The notes under the pieces are model-generated. The model had not been told where the DNA came from. It saw only the letters and a program-made list of their open reading frames with translations, and made no database searches. Below are positions 12,004-24,199 of a stretch of 64,000 bases of DNA, piece by piece. This DNA is from Membranipora membranacea (taxonomy: Eukaryota; Bryozoa; Gymnolaemata; Cheilostomatida; Membraniporidae). The position numbers and the translations under genes are program-made. Each line of letters begins with the position of its first letter. Position 1 is the stretch's first letter. Location: assembly GCA_914767715.1 (NCBI GenBank), contig OU612072.1, positions 8,370,001 through 8,434,000 of the forward strand, read 5' to 3'.

Positions 12004-13395
12004 CAGTTCAAGCTCTTATTGGCCTTATTCAAAATGCAAAGTATTGGGATTCTCCGATTAACTGGCAGGTAATAACGCTGACTTGAAATTTCAAAAATTA
12101 TACCCAGGGAGGGTATGACGCTTTTTTTTCTCCAAGGTCAAAAAATATATTCGCTTCAAATCTGAAATCTGTTTGGCTCTGTGGGTCTCTTTTCTTCATC
12201 AGCGCAAACTTTAACGAGGCTCACTTTTGCTCTAAATGAACATGCCAAACGGCAGCATTGAAAAATTAAATCACTGTTGGATTCTTATCAAACTTCGACC
12301 AGTTCAAGCTCTTATTGGCCCTGTTCAAAATGCAAAATATTGGGATCCTCCGATTAACTGGTTGGTAATAACGCTGGCGTGAAAATTCAATAAAAATACC
12401 ATGGGAGGGTATCCTGCTTTTTGTTTGCCAAGTTCAAAAATAGATTCGCTTAAAACCTACCTCATACGGAGGAGCAACTCCTGCTGGTCTCAATGCTGAA
12501 ATTCGTTTTGCTCTGCGGGTCTCTGGTCTCCGTCAGCGCCAACTTTAATGAGGCTCACTTTTGCTCTAAAAAAACATGCCAAACAGCAGCATTGAAAAAT
12601 TTAATCACTGTTGGATTCTTATCAAACTCCGACCAGTTCAATCTCTCAAATGCAAAATATTGGGATCCTCCGATCAACTGGTGGGTAATAACGCTCACTT
12701 GAACATTATAAAAAATTATACCGAGGGAGGGTGGGACATTTTTTTTCCCGCTAGGGTCAAAATATAAATTCGCTTCACACCTACCTCATAAGGAGGAGCA
12801 ACTCCGGCTCGTCTCAATGCTGAAATCCGTTTGGCTCTGTTGGTCTCTGTTCTCCGTCAGCGCCAACTTTAACAAGGCTCACTTTTGCTCTAAAGAAAAA
12901 AAAATGGCAGCATTGAAAAATTAAATCTCCATTGGATTCTTATCAAACTCCGGCCAGTTCAAGCTCATATTGGCCTTGTTCAAAATGCAAGATATTGAGA
13001 TCCTCCGCTTAACTGGTGGGTAATAACGCTGACTTGAAATTTTAAAAAATATGCCATGGGAGGGTATCACGCTTTTTTTCGCCAAGGTTAAACAATAGAT
13101 TCGCTTCAAACCTACCTCATAAGGAGGAGTAACTCCTGCTCGTCTCAAATCTGGAACTTGTTTGGCTCTATGGGTTGCTCTTCTCCATCAGCGCCAACTT
13201 GAACGAGGATCACTTTTGCTGTAAAAAAACATGCCAAACGGCAGCATTAGAGAATTAAATATTTGTTGGATTCTTATCAAACTCTGACAAGTTCAAGCTC
13301 TTATTGGCCTTGTTCAAAATGCAAAATATTGGGATTCTCCGAATAACTGGTGGGTAATAACGCTGACTTGAAAATTCAAGAAAAAAATACCAAGG
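12004..13395. repeat. tandem array, about 4.3 units of 296-334 bases
   Basis: Units start at about 12004, 12300, 12634, 12955 and 13289, each near 'cagttcaagctcttattgg'. They share 'gatcctccgattaactggt', a 'gggagggta' block and 'tcagcgccaactttaac'. Length differences come mainly from a block 'cctcataaggaggagcaact' that is absent from the first unit. The array ends exactly where homology to intron 2 of the F-type lectin begins, so it replaces that copy's promoter and first two exons. Confidence 0.85.
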
Positions 13396-15319
13396 GACTA
13401 GTACATTTAACACTGTAATTTGAATTTTTTAGCATTTAATGATGAACAAATTTTATGATGCTTTGATAAAAAAAATAGGGTCCGTGATTGATTTATATGT
13501 GTTCCGTTGTTTGATCAGCAACAATAAATAATATACTTATATCCGCAATATGCATAATATATGTACACATTTATGTAGCATAGTGTGAATATTAGATCAT
13601 TTGGATTGTACCTTGATTGATAATCATTGTGGTGTTACTGTCCTCCATCTTGTTCTAAAGGTATCCGCTCTGCTGATAGGCTATTTTGCCTCCACCATTA
13701 CTGAAGCATGTGATGAAAACTGCTGCTCAGCTAAGGACCTAAATGGCGAGGGCTCAACACCCAATCTAGCTTAATGTAGATATGAAGATAATTTTTTAGC
13801 AATTTTGCATGCACAAACATTGATAGTTCGAAAGACATGTTTTCACAGTGACTATTTGTTTACTGTTCTCTTTTTGTGATACTTAATAATTAACATATAA
13901 TTAATCTGAGCATTTTTCCTGTGCAACTGTGGCGGAATTCTTGTTAAGTTAATGTCTTGATTGAAGTGTGGAGCCATAGCAACAGCTTGAGTTGGGCATT
14001 GTCGGCTGATCTAAATTGATATTTTGATGCAGAAGACTGAATTAAAGCTTGCTAGTTGTCTCACTGTCACATACTTCTTTTCACAAACAATATGTGACAG
14101 AGCAATATACTTTTATTTTCTCAAACACTCTCTTGAAACAATTCGACACAAAATAGGTGCTCTTATTGAAGCTGCTCAAAAGAGGTGAGCCTGTCAGTTT
14201 ATGTGTGTGTTGATGTGTATGTTATATGTGATATTATCATTGACCTTTTGCTAGTATACGGTTGAATAATGTGCAAAGCATTTCAGCGGTGATCAACAAA
14301 CTTGATGTGGGCTACCAGTGGTTGTACATATTATGGGCATTTCCACTATGAACAAAACTTCATTTGCAATTCTTTAGACCGATGACCTAGCCCTCTCTGT
14401 TATGTAATAAAACTATTACTTTGACGATGACTTTTCTAGACCCGGACGTTCCCGTAAGCCTTTCTTCTCAATACAGGTGTGGATGGGGTTTCTGCTTCCC
14501 AGCATCAAAAGCATTTGATGGCATCTATGTCTCAGAAATAACAAGCTCTTCTTTTGATCACGAAAGCATTGCAATGACCAAAAATACCCAGTCACCCCAT
14601 ATACAAATAGACCTTGGCAGAAGCAGATGTGTAAGAGGAGTGAACATTTGGACTAGAGTCAACAATGGCGGTAAGTTATCTATATGTTCTACGCTAGATA
14701 ATAAATACTGTACTGCAAGTTACAAATATAGCCCTAAACAAGTGCCTATCAAACTTGAGGACCAGTGACGGTGATAGACAAACATATCGTAATTAATATG
14801 CTGCCAATTTGGTTGATTGTTATTGACCATAAATTGATGAAAAAAAGGTCATTACAGTGACTTACCTTGATGAATCTAAGACCTGGTTACTAGATATGAA
14901 TCTTTGAAATTGAAATTTCAAATCGTTTTCTATAATTTAGGAAAGTGTTTATTGATTTGACACATTGTTTTTCAGCGATTGACCCTGAGGGGTCACTAAA
15001 TTTTCACCAAAAGTTGAGGATGGGATGCCAAGGTCCGGGCTACTGTTTTTTTTCAGCGTAATGATGCCACTATATCTTTTCAGTCACTACTATGGATCGT
15101 TTCCAGAATGCTCTCATCAGTGTTGCAGACTCCCCATTAGATTCCGAATTTACAACCAATTCAGGATCAACAAAATGTGCATATCTCGCTGGTCATCAAG
15201 CAGCAGTCAGATTTCATCAATGCTCCGCACCAATGTTTGGTAGATATATCAGAGTTACTGGTATAAACATGAATAGCTGGCTCCACCTTTATGAGATTGA
15301 GGTACATGGATGGTACTAG
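13396..15319 (+). pseudogene. F-type lectin copy 1, 5'-truncated, stop in exon 3
   Basis: Homologous to the intact genes at 29278-31583 (+) and 61531-63347 (-). Homology starts inside intron 2, so promoter, untranslated exon 1 and start-codon exon 2 are missing. The exon 3 counterpart (13661 to about 13775) encodes the signal-peptide core and CDENCC segment, but its last codons changed to GCT TAA T, giving a stop and losing the G before the donor. Exon 4 (14440-14670) and exon 5 (15084-15319) are open, correctly phased and have consensus splice sites, encoding almost a complete F-type lectin domain ending EVHGWY. The fucose-contacting His position (SIAxT) is Met; the first Arg (TRVN) and second Arg (DRF) remain. 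Six nonsynonymous changes cluster in five codons of exon 5. It is probably dead unless an unseen upstream exon splices to exon 4. Confidence 0.85.
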
Positions 15320-16106
15320 CTGCTTCGAATATTCAGCTCAAGCCTGAGCTGATTGATTTTTCATTTGATCTTACTAATCAATATGACACAATACTATAAA
15401 AATGTAGTTAATAAAATAAGCTGAACTGTATCAGTTAAAATTGTTTTCCCTGAGAATCAGAATTCCATTAAGGTGATTTGAAATTCCAACACAAGCATCT
15501 CAGAAATAAAAATATTTCCTTTTATATCATTGGCTTTCTACTTCCTGCTAATATTTTATGTGAGAGTTTCCAGTCTTTAAATTGTCGTTCATCAAAAGTG
15601 GCACATGAGATAATGGCGATGGAGGTGCTACAGATTTGTCATTAAACTACAAATTACCTGCGTTCCCCTGTCTGCTTAACAAGGCAAGAAAGTATTTTGT
15701 TGTCTGTCAACAAATAATGTTGCAACCTACTTCAATTGTAACCTAGTAACAACCGAATTATATCTGCATACTAAAAAACCAAATTTCAACTGACAGTCTA
15801 ACCTCTTTACTATAAAAAACAATGAGAGTGCCTATTTTGTGTTGGACTGTTTCGAATCATGCATGGCAAGCATTTGCCAAAAGTGAAATCATATTGATCA
15901 TCCAAATTTGTTGTTTGCAATTAGGAAGGTGACAGTGAAACAACTTGCAAGTTGTAGGGGAATTCCAAACCAGCAGCAACCTTTCGATTTGAATCAGCAG
16001 ACAATATCAAACTCGAACTATTGCTTTGTTAAAAGCTTACATTTCAACAAGAAAAATGTATGTATAAACTGATCTATATGAAGGAAAGCTGAAAGATAGA
16101 CTAAAA
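15320..16106. other. lectin 3' flank, then about 250 unique bases
   Basis: 15320 to about 15855 matches 31584-32110 at high similarity. The copies then part: here about 250 unique bases follow, whereas the other copy continues into a LINE relic and an array. No gene. Confidence 0.7.
15410..15415 (+). terminator. AATAAA polyadenylation signal of lectin copy 1
   Basis: AATAAA lies 91 bases after the stop. The matching site in the copy at 29-31.6 kb is AATGAA, so that gene may use the later AATAAA near 31770. Confidence 0.5.
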
Positions 16107-16215
16107 GTATCATCAATGCTCAACTCCAATATTTAATCGAAATGTGAGAATTACTGGTCTGAACATAAATAATTTTCTTAATCTCTATGAGATTGAAATA
16201 CACAGATGGTACTAG
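16107..16215 (+). pseudogene. F-type lectin last-exon relic (type of the 61.5 kb gene)
   Basis: The 3' part of a lectin exon 5, ending in 'gatggtactag'. It is closer to the gene at 61531-61766 (TGLN..NNxLNLYEIEIH) than to the neighbouring copy 1. Within it the conserved FGRY became FNRN. No upstream exons remain. It marks the end of a second lectin gene that once stood downstream of copy 1. The following 1.9 kb is the downstream flank of the 61.5 kb gene. Confidence 0.8.
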
Positions 16216-18133
16216 TTTACTTGTTTACCGTATCTCGAATGAAATGACACAAATATGACATGAACATGAAAAATGAACAGATACATAAATTAACTGATCA
16301 TACTGAACATTTTATTTAACATTATGCAAAAATTAAGTAAACAAAAATTCAAATAATCAGATGGTGTTGCTCCAAAGTACTGAGACGTTTTTTTTTCTCC
16401 TTGATGTTTGGTATACAACCTGATGTCTCGTAAGTCATATATGTCTGTTCTTTGTCGCTCTGAATAGTATTGTCAATAAGATAAATTTATGAACTGCAGA
16501 AAACATGGGCTGAATTCCTGCTGTTTCTATTAAATTGGGTCAAAGTTCAACTTCCGGTGCCATGAGTCGTCATTCTTGATCTGTTACTGGCAAGCAATAT
16601 ACCAAAGCCAGCTCATTGCAAAACAGGACTAAAAAATACCGGTTGTCTACTGTGACATCCCAAATAATGCAATCAGTGAACATATCCCCCTCTGGCTTTT
16701 TGATATTGAGAGTGCCATAATTTTGGAGGGCCCGGGTGTAGGCCAAGGCTTGAAAACCATTGGTCCCAGCAACTGCACTCTAGAGAGGGTAACTATCCTA
16801 GCATTGAAGACTAAGAATTAGTATAGTCCTAAGTCCGACTCACATCATAACATGAAAAGAAGGAGGAAATATTTTTTACCGATTACTATCATTGGTTATC
16901 TCTGGTGGTTGCACCCGTTTCAGAGCTTCAATCATTTGATTTTCCGAGATGTTTTATTGAACATTTTAATTTTTATGCATGTCTCAAAACCTTAAGAACA
17001 GACACATCATTGCATCATTCACTCTTGCTTTGAAGAGACAAACAGTTCATGAGATTATAATATAATAATGCTTCAGTCTCGCTGTGAGACAACCTACTAG
17101 GGAGTAAATATTTAAGAAAGAATTTATTTAAAAATTTTTTAAGATGGGATGTTTATGTTTATTTCCCTGTATCATTTGTGCCAGCAATGGTAATTTTTAT
17201 AATGCTGGCAATATTCTGGACTAAAAGGCTCGGTGCTATGGTTAGGAAAGCTCATAATATAAAAAGTAAAAAGGCTATTGGCACGCTCATCAGTTTTAGC
17301 TTTCAACATTATAAAATCGGTACAGCATAGAGGGAATCTCCTGGATGTATACAACACGCTTCTTCATTAGGGAGAAGCCTCGTACAAAATTCACATTCTA
17401 TCTTGAGAGACATGGTCGCATACATCTCAGTTGTTAAGTAAGATGTAGAACGGATAAGAGTATATAAGAGCACTTTAATGGTTCAGGTTTAGTCAATAAG
17501 ATAAACATTTAAAACCTTCAATGTACTGGCTTCTTAGATATTAGAAGGTTGCTTCGATTTAGATCATCATTGGTGTATGAAATGCAAAAAGTGAGTATTA
17601 TGGGGTCATTGTTTCATCAAGCTATGCCAGTTTATATTTCACCATGGAATGTCGAATATACAGCTTAGGAATTGACCAGTCAACTTCAAACTGTAAAATA
17701 AGAAACGAAGTACTAAATATCCACAGTACCAAGTGTCATCATAAAAAACTGATCGATCATATCACCTCAATCAGAATGATCTCTTTGTAGCACATGCTAG
17801 ACAAAGCGATACTATGAATTTAGTGAGCCAGTTTAAAAATTGGTATCCCACAATGCAACTTTCTTGAAAACCAAGTGCGATTAGTTCAGTAATAACATTT
17901 GTATGCTGGTCTGATTTTACATCATGCTAATCACGTAAGAAGGACATATATAACATTAGCATTACATAGGTGAAAGCACTCCTATGTCTCACTACCCTTC
18001 ATAAGCTTCATTTCTAGCTAATGAGGGGTAGTGGGGCACAAACCCAATCTATGTGTACACGCTTTCGTCACTATTAATAACATCAGGATCATCAATAGGG
18101 TGATTGGATAGTATACCTAAGACTTCATCGGGA
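16216..18133. repeat. lectin downstream-flank module (D), copy 1
   Basis: Matches 34940-36848 in direct orientation, and more distantly 51290-52650 (+) and 61365-60000 (-). Anchors: 'tgtctcgtaagtcatatatg', 'agcatagagggaatctcct' and 'gtttatatttcaccatgga'. No lasting protein frame is conserved between copies. It is interrupted at 18134 by the 5.3-kb element and resumes at 23452. Confidence 0.8.
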
Positions 18134-19825
18134 GGTATCTACGGAAGAGGAGCAATGACAAACAATCATTTTTATTTTTCCCAAGAAAAAAATTGTGTGT
18201 CATCCCTCGGCTTTGCTATTTGCCCGGGCTATGACAGGGGAAATTTTGAAAATCAGCAGGTAAAAAAAAATTTGTCAGTACTCGGCTACACGAAGAGAGA
18301 GGGTACCTCCCAGTAAGTATGAATTATCCTAGCCTGAATAAGAGCTCTTATGCAATCGGTAACAGGTTTAGTGGGCGTGTCTTTTCTTGGCGGCTATAAC
18401 AAAGTCACTCAGTTCTCTGAAAGTTGACAATAGAATAGCAAAGCATCTCAATGTAGGTAGTAGTTATAGTCAAGCCTGAGCAGGATAAGCCAAGAAGATG
18501 AGGAGCCGGGAGTTCTATGGAATATGCAAACCAAATATAATATGAGTATGATACTATATGGCTATCAATATGTGCTTGAAAGTAATGATCCGATCTGATG
18601 ATTGCAATGAACTCCCTCCTCTTTCATTGTTCATTATTAAGGTAAGTACATGAGAGGTGCAAATCACCAATCCTCATGTGGAAATGAATAAAATCCATTA
18701 TTATGTGATGTGAGTAGTCAGTAATAATTGTAACTACAGTAAATGCACAGGACTTAGTCACATACATGATCATACATGTAACCAACCTTGGTGTTTTGTA
18801 TTGGTCATATCAAGGAGTAGCCTGTTACTCCAGTCCTTAGTCATATGTATGTGACTACACACATAGATTACATGATGATGATGATCAGAGTGAGTCACTG
18901 GAGCGATAATAATATTCAATATTGTGATTGACATTGATATTTATCCATCGGACTCTTGCAGAGGGTCACCTCCTTTGGAGCATAGCTATATGTATTCTTA
19001 TTTTGGTGGTGATGTGTCACTGCCGCTTCTAGGTCTGATTTCTTTCTTGTAACCAAACGGCACCTTTTTCTCATCTAACCTACAAATATACCAACGTTGA
19101 GATATTGACAACCTACATTACCAGACATCATCACTGTAATCTGCTTATCATTTGCCTCATGCTTTCCCCGAAAGGCGCGTCAGAGGATCCTTAAGTTAGT
19201 TAGAGTGCTCTGAAGCCATCAGCATGCACCCCAACCATTAGCTACTCTGGCTGGCTGGCCAACATGAACTTGATCAGCTTGCATCATGATCTCGATTCTC
19301 AACAGCTAATTGCTTAATCGTAACCAAATTTTGCGTGAATCACAAGCATAAAAATTTAACAGACAGTTTTGTTATGTGAATCTTTCAGGTGGAACTTGGG
19401 ACTTGTAAAGATGGTAATGTTAATGACTGCCCTGGTTTCCAGTCGACAGATGGCATCACTATCATTGCCTCCATGAGGCCGCTGCTCTCATCAGCAGCAG
19501 ACAATGGTAACAGGTTGTTTTACAAAATTTAGTTTTTAATTGATTGTTATGATACAAATTTGCAAAGCATGTATAGGCTTGATGTCATCATGGATTGGAT
19601 TAATATGAAAATCCATGCTGTCATCTTGCAGATCATTTACTATACAACACCTCTGTAAAGTGACCTCAGAGTGAATACAAGGAGTAAGTGAAATCTATCC
19701 TGCTAGCTGGTCAATCATTTTTCTGTCTCTGCTACAGTTCAAACTCTCACACCCTCATCCTCGCTGTCGCATTGGTTAACTTGATTATTTGTATATAGGC
19801 ATAGCTGTTAAATCCATATTCTCGA

Positions 19826-19880
19826 CAGGGTGGTGTAGTGGTTAGAATTGAGAGTTGCAGGTTCAAATCCCAGTCACTAC
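19826..19880 (+). repeat. tRNA-derived SINE head
   Basis: An A-box-like TGGTGTAGTGGTTAG (19831-19845) and a B box GGTTCAAATCC (19860-19870) lie 29 bases apart, start to start, shorter than in a whole tRNA. There is no full cloverleaf and no CCA context, so it is read as a SINE head or tRNA relic, not a tRNA gene. Confidence 0.6.
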
Positions 19881-21089
19881 TCATGCTGGTAAAGGAAGTG
19901 AGCTCTCCGGACAATAGCCTAGCTTGCCCACCCTAACTTTGAACAAGTGTGCGCTGATTAAACGAGTTGTATCATTAATCTTATGTAAGCATATTCTCAT
20001 TGCCCCCCCCCCCCCCCGAAAGTGGCAATGTATTGCAAAAAAAGTGAATATTATATATTTGACAGCTCTGATTTTTACACACATGTGTCTCACAGCTGAA
20101 GACTAGATTAGATTTTATTTATAACAAGCGGAATGATTATAAAAACTTGAAAACTGTTGAAGAGGCTGAATAAGATGCGGATTTAATACATGAAAAGCGA
20201 CACCCCACTCCCCCAACATTACAATCTCGATAAGAGCTTTATCTGTTTATACTCTGTATGAGACATTTAAGAACATCTCACCCACCAAAATCAGACTATG
20301 TACAGTCCAACACACAGTGTCAAGGCCCCAATAAGAGGCACATGGTGTCTGAATCTCCCTACTTAGTTCATCGTTTAGTTCTTTGTTCTTATCTCAATTA
20401 TTTTTTCTTTGAAAAAATCCTTCCGCATATGTCAACAGTCTAATCAATCAACACTCCCTTTTCCTGTGTTTTTTGATCATCGTATTTCTTGAATACCTCC
20501 CTACGCTCATTTAGCTGTGTATAATCTAATCTCAATTAGTTTTCTTTCAACAGAAACCTGCTAAATTAGCTGAAACTACAGCGAGGAGAAACCCTTCCAT
20601 CCATGCAAGCTCTTACCCTGCTGCCTCTTGTCCAGCAGCACCAGGAAGCGCCAAACAAGAACAGAAAGCAACCAGAGACTTAATCAGCTGAAGAAAGAGA
20701 ACTCCTAACAAATTTCCACAGCAGGAATCAATGTTTGCAGAGGGTAAGCATACTGAGCTGATAATATTATATGGGAGACTAATTTGTGGGCTCAAACTTT
20801 GCTTGGGTCACTGGAATTGAAATTCCATTTTCATTACCCTAACCGAAACAGTGTTGGGTTAGGTCAGGGTTTCAATGATGGAATGACATTTCCAGCAACC
20901 AAAGCCAACTATGCATTGAGCACTCAAACTAGTGTGTACTGTATACTCTCTGAAGCCTTATCACAATTCTTACTTTGCGATGTTTTATTATCAGGGTACA
21001 ATGTGGTGTGTAGTGGTGAAATAGTTCAACAGTGTTTATTCAAGGTTTCAAGAAGTAGGACATACACTTATTTGAAGCATATTATGCAG

Positions 21090-22171
21090 TTCTTTGAACC
21101 TGGAGCAAACAGGCCCACAAAAACAGCTGGAGAACAAGCTGATCAAAAAGTTTGAGCAAGACAAAGCAGGTTAGTAATAGTATGATGGGTGTGCAATGAT
21201 TGCGTATTGAAGCATCTTTTTAAAATAAAAATAACTCTTAGCCCTGACATTCTGTCCATGCTATAAACATACAACTCTTATTTTTACACTATTCAGTCAA
21301 TTCATTAGGACTTGGCAAAAATTCAAAACTTGGGAATTTGTCTTTGGTACTAGTACTACCCCTTTATCATTGACAGATAAAATCTTGGGGACTGGGGCCT
21401 TCAGGTAATCTCTAAACACAGAGCGAATCATAGAGATACTTACGTTTGTTTGCGATATTAATTAATTATATTAGCAAACTCAATCAGGGTGCTTGGTCAC
21501 TGGGTGCAGGCCCCAGAGAACTGAGAATAAGGTTCATTGCGTAAGGCAGCCCTCGCACCCTGTATTGCTATGCCTAATTCTGCATATGTTCCCAAGGTTG
21601 TCATTCTGTGAGAGTGCCATGAAATGGGGACAGACTTGGGGTTTTTTTTGTGAGAAGAGTTATGTATTGGGATTATTTTTCCACATTTCATTTTGAAAAA
21701 TGACCACTGTGTGGAAGTTAACCTGATGTTGAACGGTGATGGTGAACTGAGGGTAATTCATCAATAGCGTGTAAATAGATTTGTATTTTCCTGTACTGTA
21801 ACAATGTTTGTATGTGCCTCCATTTCAAAAAGTTCACAAATCAACAACCAGATTTATGAAACCTAAATTTGTTACAGTTAGAAAACACAGCAAGAACTCA
21901 ATACTGTACTGTACTGTACTTATCTAAAGCACCGTCAAGCTTGGAGTTTCTGTGTCTGAAGTTTGCCATTGTTCAGCCAAAATTAACTATGTGAAGTGTG
22001 ATTTATACCCAGAAAGAAACATCAAATCCTCCAAGAAAATTCCATGATTTCATGAGTTTTATCACGTTGCATGTATTTATTGTTTCAGGCAGTACGGAAA
22101 AAACATTGAATGTGATTGCTGGTGATTGCGGCCCTAAAAGAATGTTACCTGCACCTTTGCATTTTCACTAA
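21090..22171 (+). other. candidate last two exons of an unknown gene inside the 5.3-kb element
   Basis: After a TATGCAG acceptor, exon 21090-21169 reads ..LEQTGPQKQLENKLIKKF.., charged and coiled-coil-like, and ends at a GTTAGT donor in phase 1. A TTTCAG acceptor at 22083-22088 opens exon 22089-22171, which continues in the right phase (..GSTEKTLNV..) and stops at TAA (22169-22171). Further upstream, 19389-19506 (+) is open between splice-like sites, and 20554-20743 is open at first but then hits stops in every frame. It might be the remains of an element-encoded protein or a captured host gene. I do not recognise the protein. Confidence 0.25.
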
Positions 22172-23451
22172 CAGGCCTTGTCCATTTAGGGTGCATCTAT
22201 TTTCTGAGTGTATGTCACACTCGGCCAATGTATGTTTTGGATAAAATAAGTTTTAAAAAAACAATTATTAGATGGTACTGCAATAAAATTTACAAACAGA
22301 AGCTCATCAATATTGGTTCCTTGTCTACTATTAATGGCAATGTTTGTGGGTAGTAATTATACATACAAGGCCTTCAGTATAAGGCATACACTGATTGTAT
22401 ATCGATCAATTGTTTTTGTCAGGTTTTCACAACTTATGTACCTGTTTATGTGAATTGTTATATCATTGACTACTCATTCATTCATTCATTTTACTACCTG
22501 AAGACGTGACAATGAGTCCCTCTCACTCCTTGGATGCACTACCAAGTAGCAAATGACGCTTTAACTTAACTTAATCTCTTTCGATTAAAATGGTGATGTA
22601 GCGGTATATCCCGTGTCTCTGCTAATAGTTGCATGACTATGAGCCTTGAAGAAAAATCTTTTTTTGGCTTTGGATCTCTCATGTTTTTGCTATTTTGAAG
22701 ACTGAGTTGAGTAACATGTATCATATTTCGCAAAGGGTCTCTGTGTATGTTCCATTGGCAGTTGGAGATCTCCATTCCTGTAAATTGTAAATAGTGTCCT
22801 GCTATATTATTTGAATCAAGCACCCTATTCAGTTTGGTAACAGATTGCAGAAGAATACACTCTTGTTGAACTGTACTTGGATTGGATTTTCCAAAAAAAG
22901 GGGAGATATGATGGCATCAGATCAGAAAAAAGGGTATGATACACCCAATGTTTAGTTCATTGATACACCATTCCATTGGTCTAAACAAGGGTTGCTATAT
23001 CTGTGACCAAGCCCAAGGACTGAAATTGACTAATTTCTTGCTGTCACTGCTGAGGTGTGTACTACTCATCAAAAGTCATTGGATTGCACCTGTCAGTGTC
23101 CAATTTAAAATCTTGAAGGATGTTATGCGGTTGATTTAATTGTCTGCTTGACAAAAGCAAGATGTAATCTGAGAACAACATAAAGATAAGCCACATATTA
23201 CACTTCACATTTAAGCCACACCCACAGCAATCACATTATTCCGATTGAGTAATACTTATATGACAGTCTATGAATCAGAGTTGTCCCCTTTTTGTGTGTA
23301 GACGAGGTGAGACATGTGAATTAGTTTACCTGCAGGTATACTAAATTTTATATGTCATAGTCCGGGCAAATACCGAAGCCGAGGGATGACACAGAATTTT
23401 TTTCCTGTATAGAAAATAAAAAATTCTTTATGTCATCGTTCGTCTTCCGTA

Positions 23452-23745
23452 GGTGTCTTCTCAGGTTGGGTTAACAGGCAACTCCACACATTAACAACAA
23501 CTGAAATCCCATCAGCCAATCGAAACCAAAGCACAAGGATGTGGGTATATTCAGAAAAGCGCAATAGTGAAACATGAGTAGATAACACCATAGCAGCAAT
23601 ATCCAATACAATCCGTAATACAGATGAGGCCCAACTGCTGGCCTGAATCCCAGGCTACTTCGTCGCCTAGAGCGGGGTATTCATAACTCTTGCGACACCC
23701 TGTACATAGCGGAAAATTCCATACAACAACCCTCAACTCTCTTCC
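23452..23745. repeat. downstream-flank module D resuming after the insertion
   Basis: 'tcttctcaggttgggtt' and the next 120 bases match 36852-36960. The part after 'aaaagcgcaatagtgaaac' matches 52640-52770, a stretch deleted from the 36.9 kb copy. No gene. Confidence 0.75.
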
Positions 23746-24199
23746 TGCAGATGGCTCAATGTATATTGAAATCGAAATGGGAACTCACATCATATCATAG
23801 CTAGATATTGAAAATTATGACATCCAAGCGCCATCATATTATGTACCAAAACCAAACTAAAATTTTATATACCAAATATTATAATTACTTCTGCATACTG
23901 CACTTGTTTGTTTTGAGGGTTTTGTACGACAGCCCTCACCAGTAAAGCCTAAGCCATATCATAACTGCATACTGCACCCAAAACTACATTCTGAAGCACC
24001 ATCGTTTTTTTAAATTAAAACATAGCAGAAAATTTGCGGAAACACACCACTCCAATTAGCCTGTCTATAACTTTCTCAATACCAACACCCATGAATAATC
24101 CTGTTATTTAAGGATTTATAATTCAAAGATTACTAACTACTTATAGAAAAGAGTCACTTACCCACCATGGAATACTGTTTGTAAAGGCTGTCTGTATCA
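23746..24199. other. gene-free sequence
   Basis: Nothing coding. 'aaacacaccactccaatta' near 24041 has a weakly similar block near 43445, so this too may be an old duplicate. Confidence 0.4.

Larger units (their letters stand above)
18140..23451. mobile_element. 5.3-kb DNA transposon with about 125-base inverted termini
   Basis: The left terminus (18140-18262) and right terminus (23328-23451) are inverted repeats starting TACGGAAGA and sharing 'gtgtcatccctcggctt' and 'atttgcccgg'. It is flanked by GGTATC (18134-18139) and GGTGTC (23452-23457). The direct duplicate at 36.8 kb has a single GCTATC (36849-36854) and no insertion, so this is a true empty-site pair suggesting a target duplication of 5-6 bases. 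I cannot place the superfamily: the ends do not match hAT, and a simple TA duplication fits less well. No intact transposase was recognised; fragmentary coding exons may remain (see 21090-22171). A tRNA-like SINE head lies inside. Confidence 0.82.

Noticed and set aside
12004-13395. Tandem units read as a coding repeat protein
   Set aside because: Stops occur in all frames, and unit lengths vary by numbers not divisible by three.
19826-19880. Functional tRNA gene
   Set aside because: A and B boxes are present, but no cloverleaf with paired acceptor stem can be drawn; a SINE head is the better reading.
20784-21155. 123-codon frame (+) as a gene
   Set aside because: No family resemblance. The better reading of its 3' part is in another frame as a candidate exon (21090-21169).
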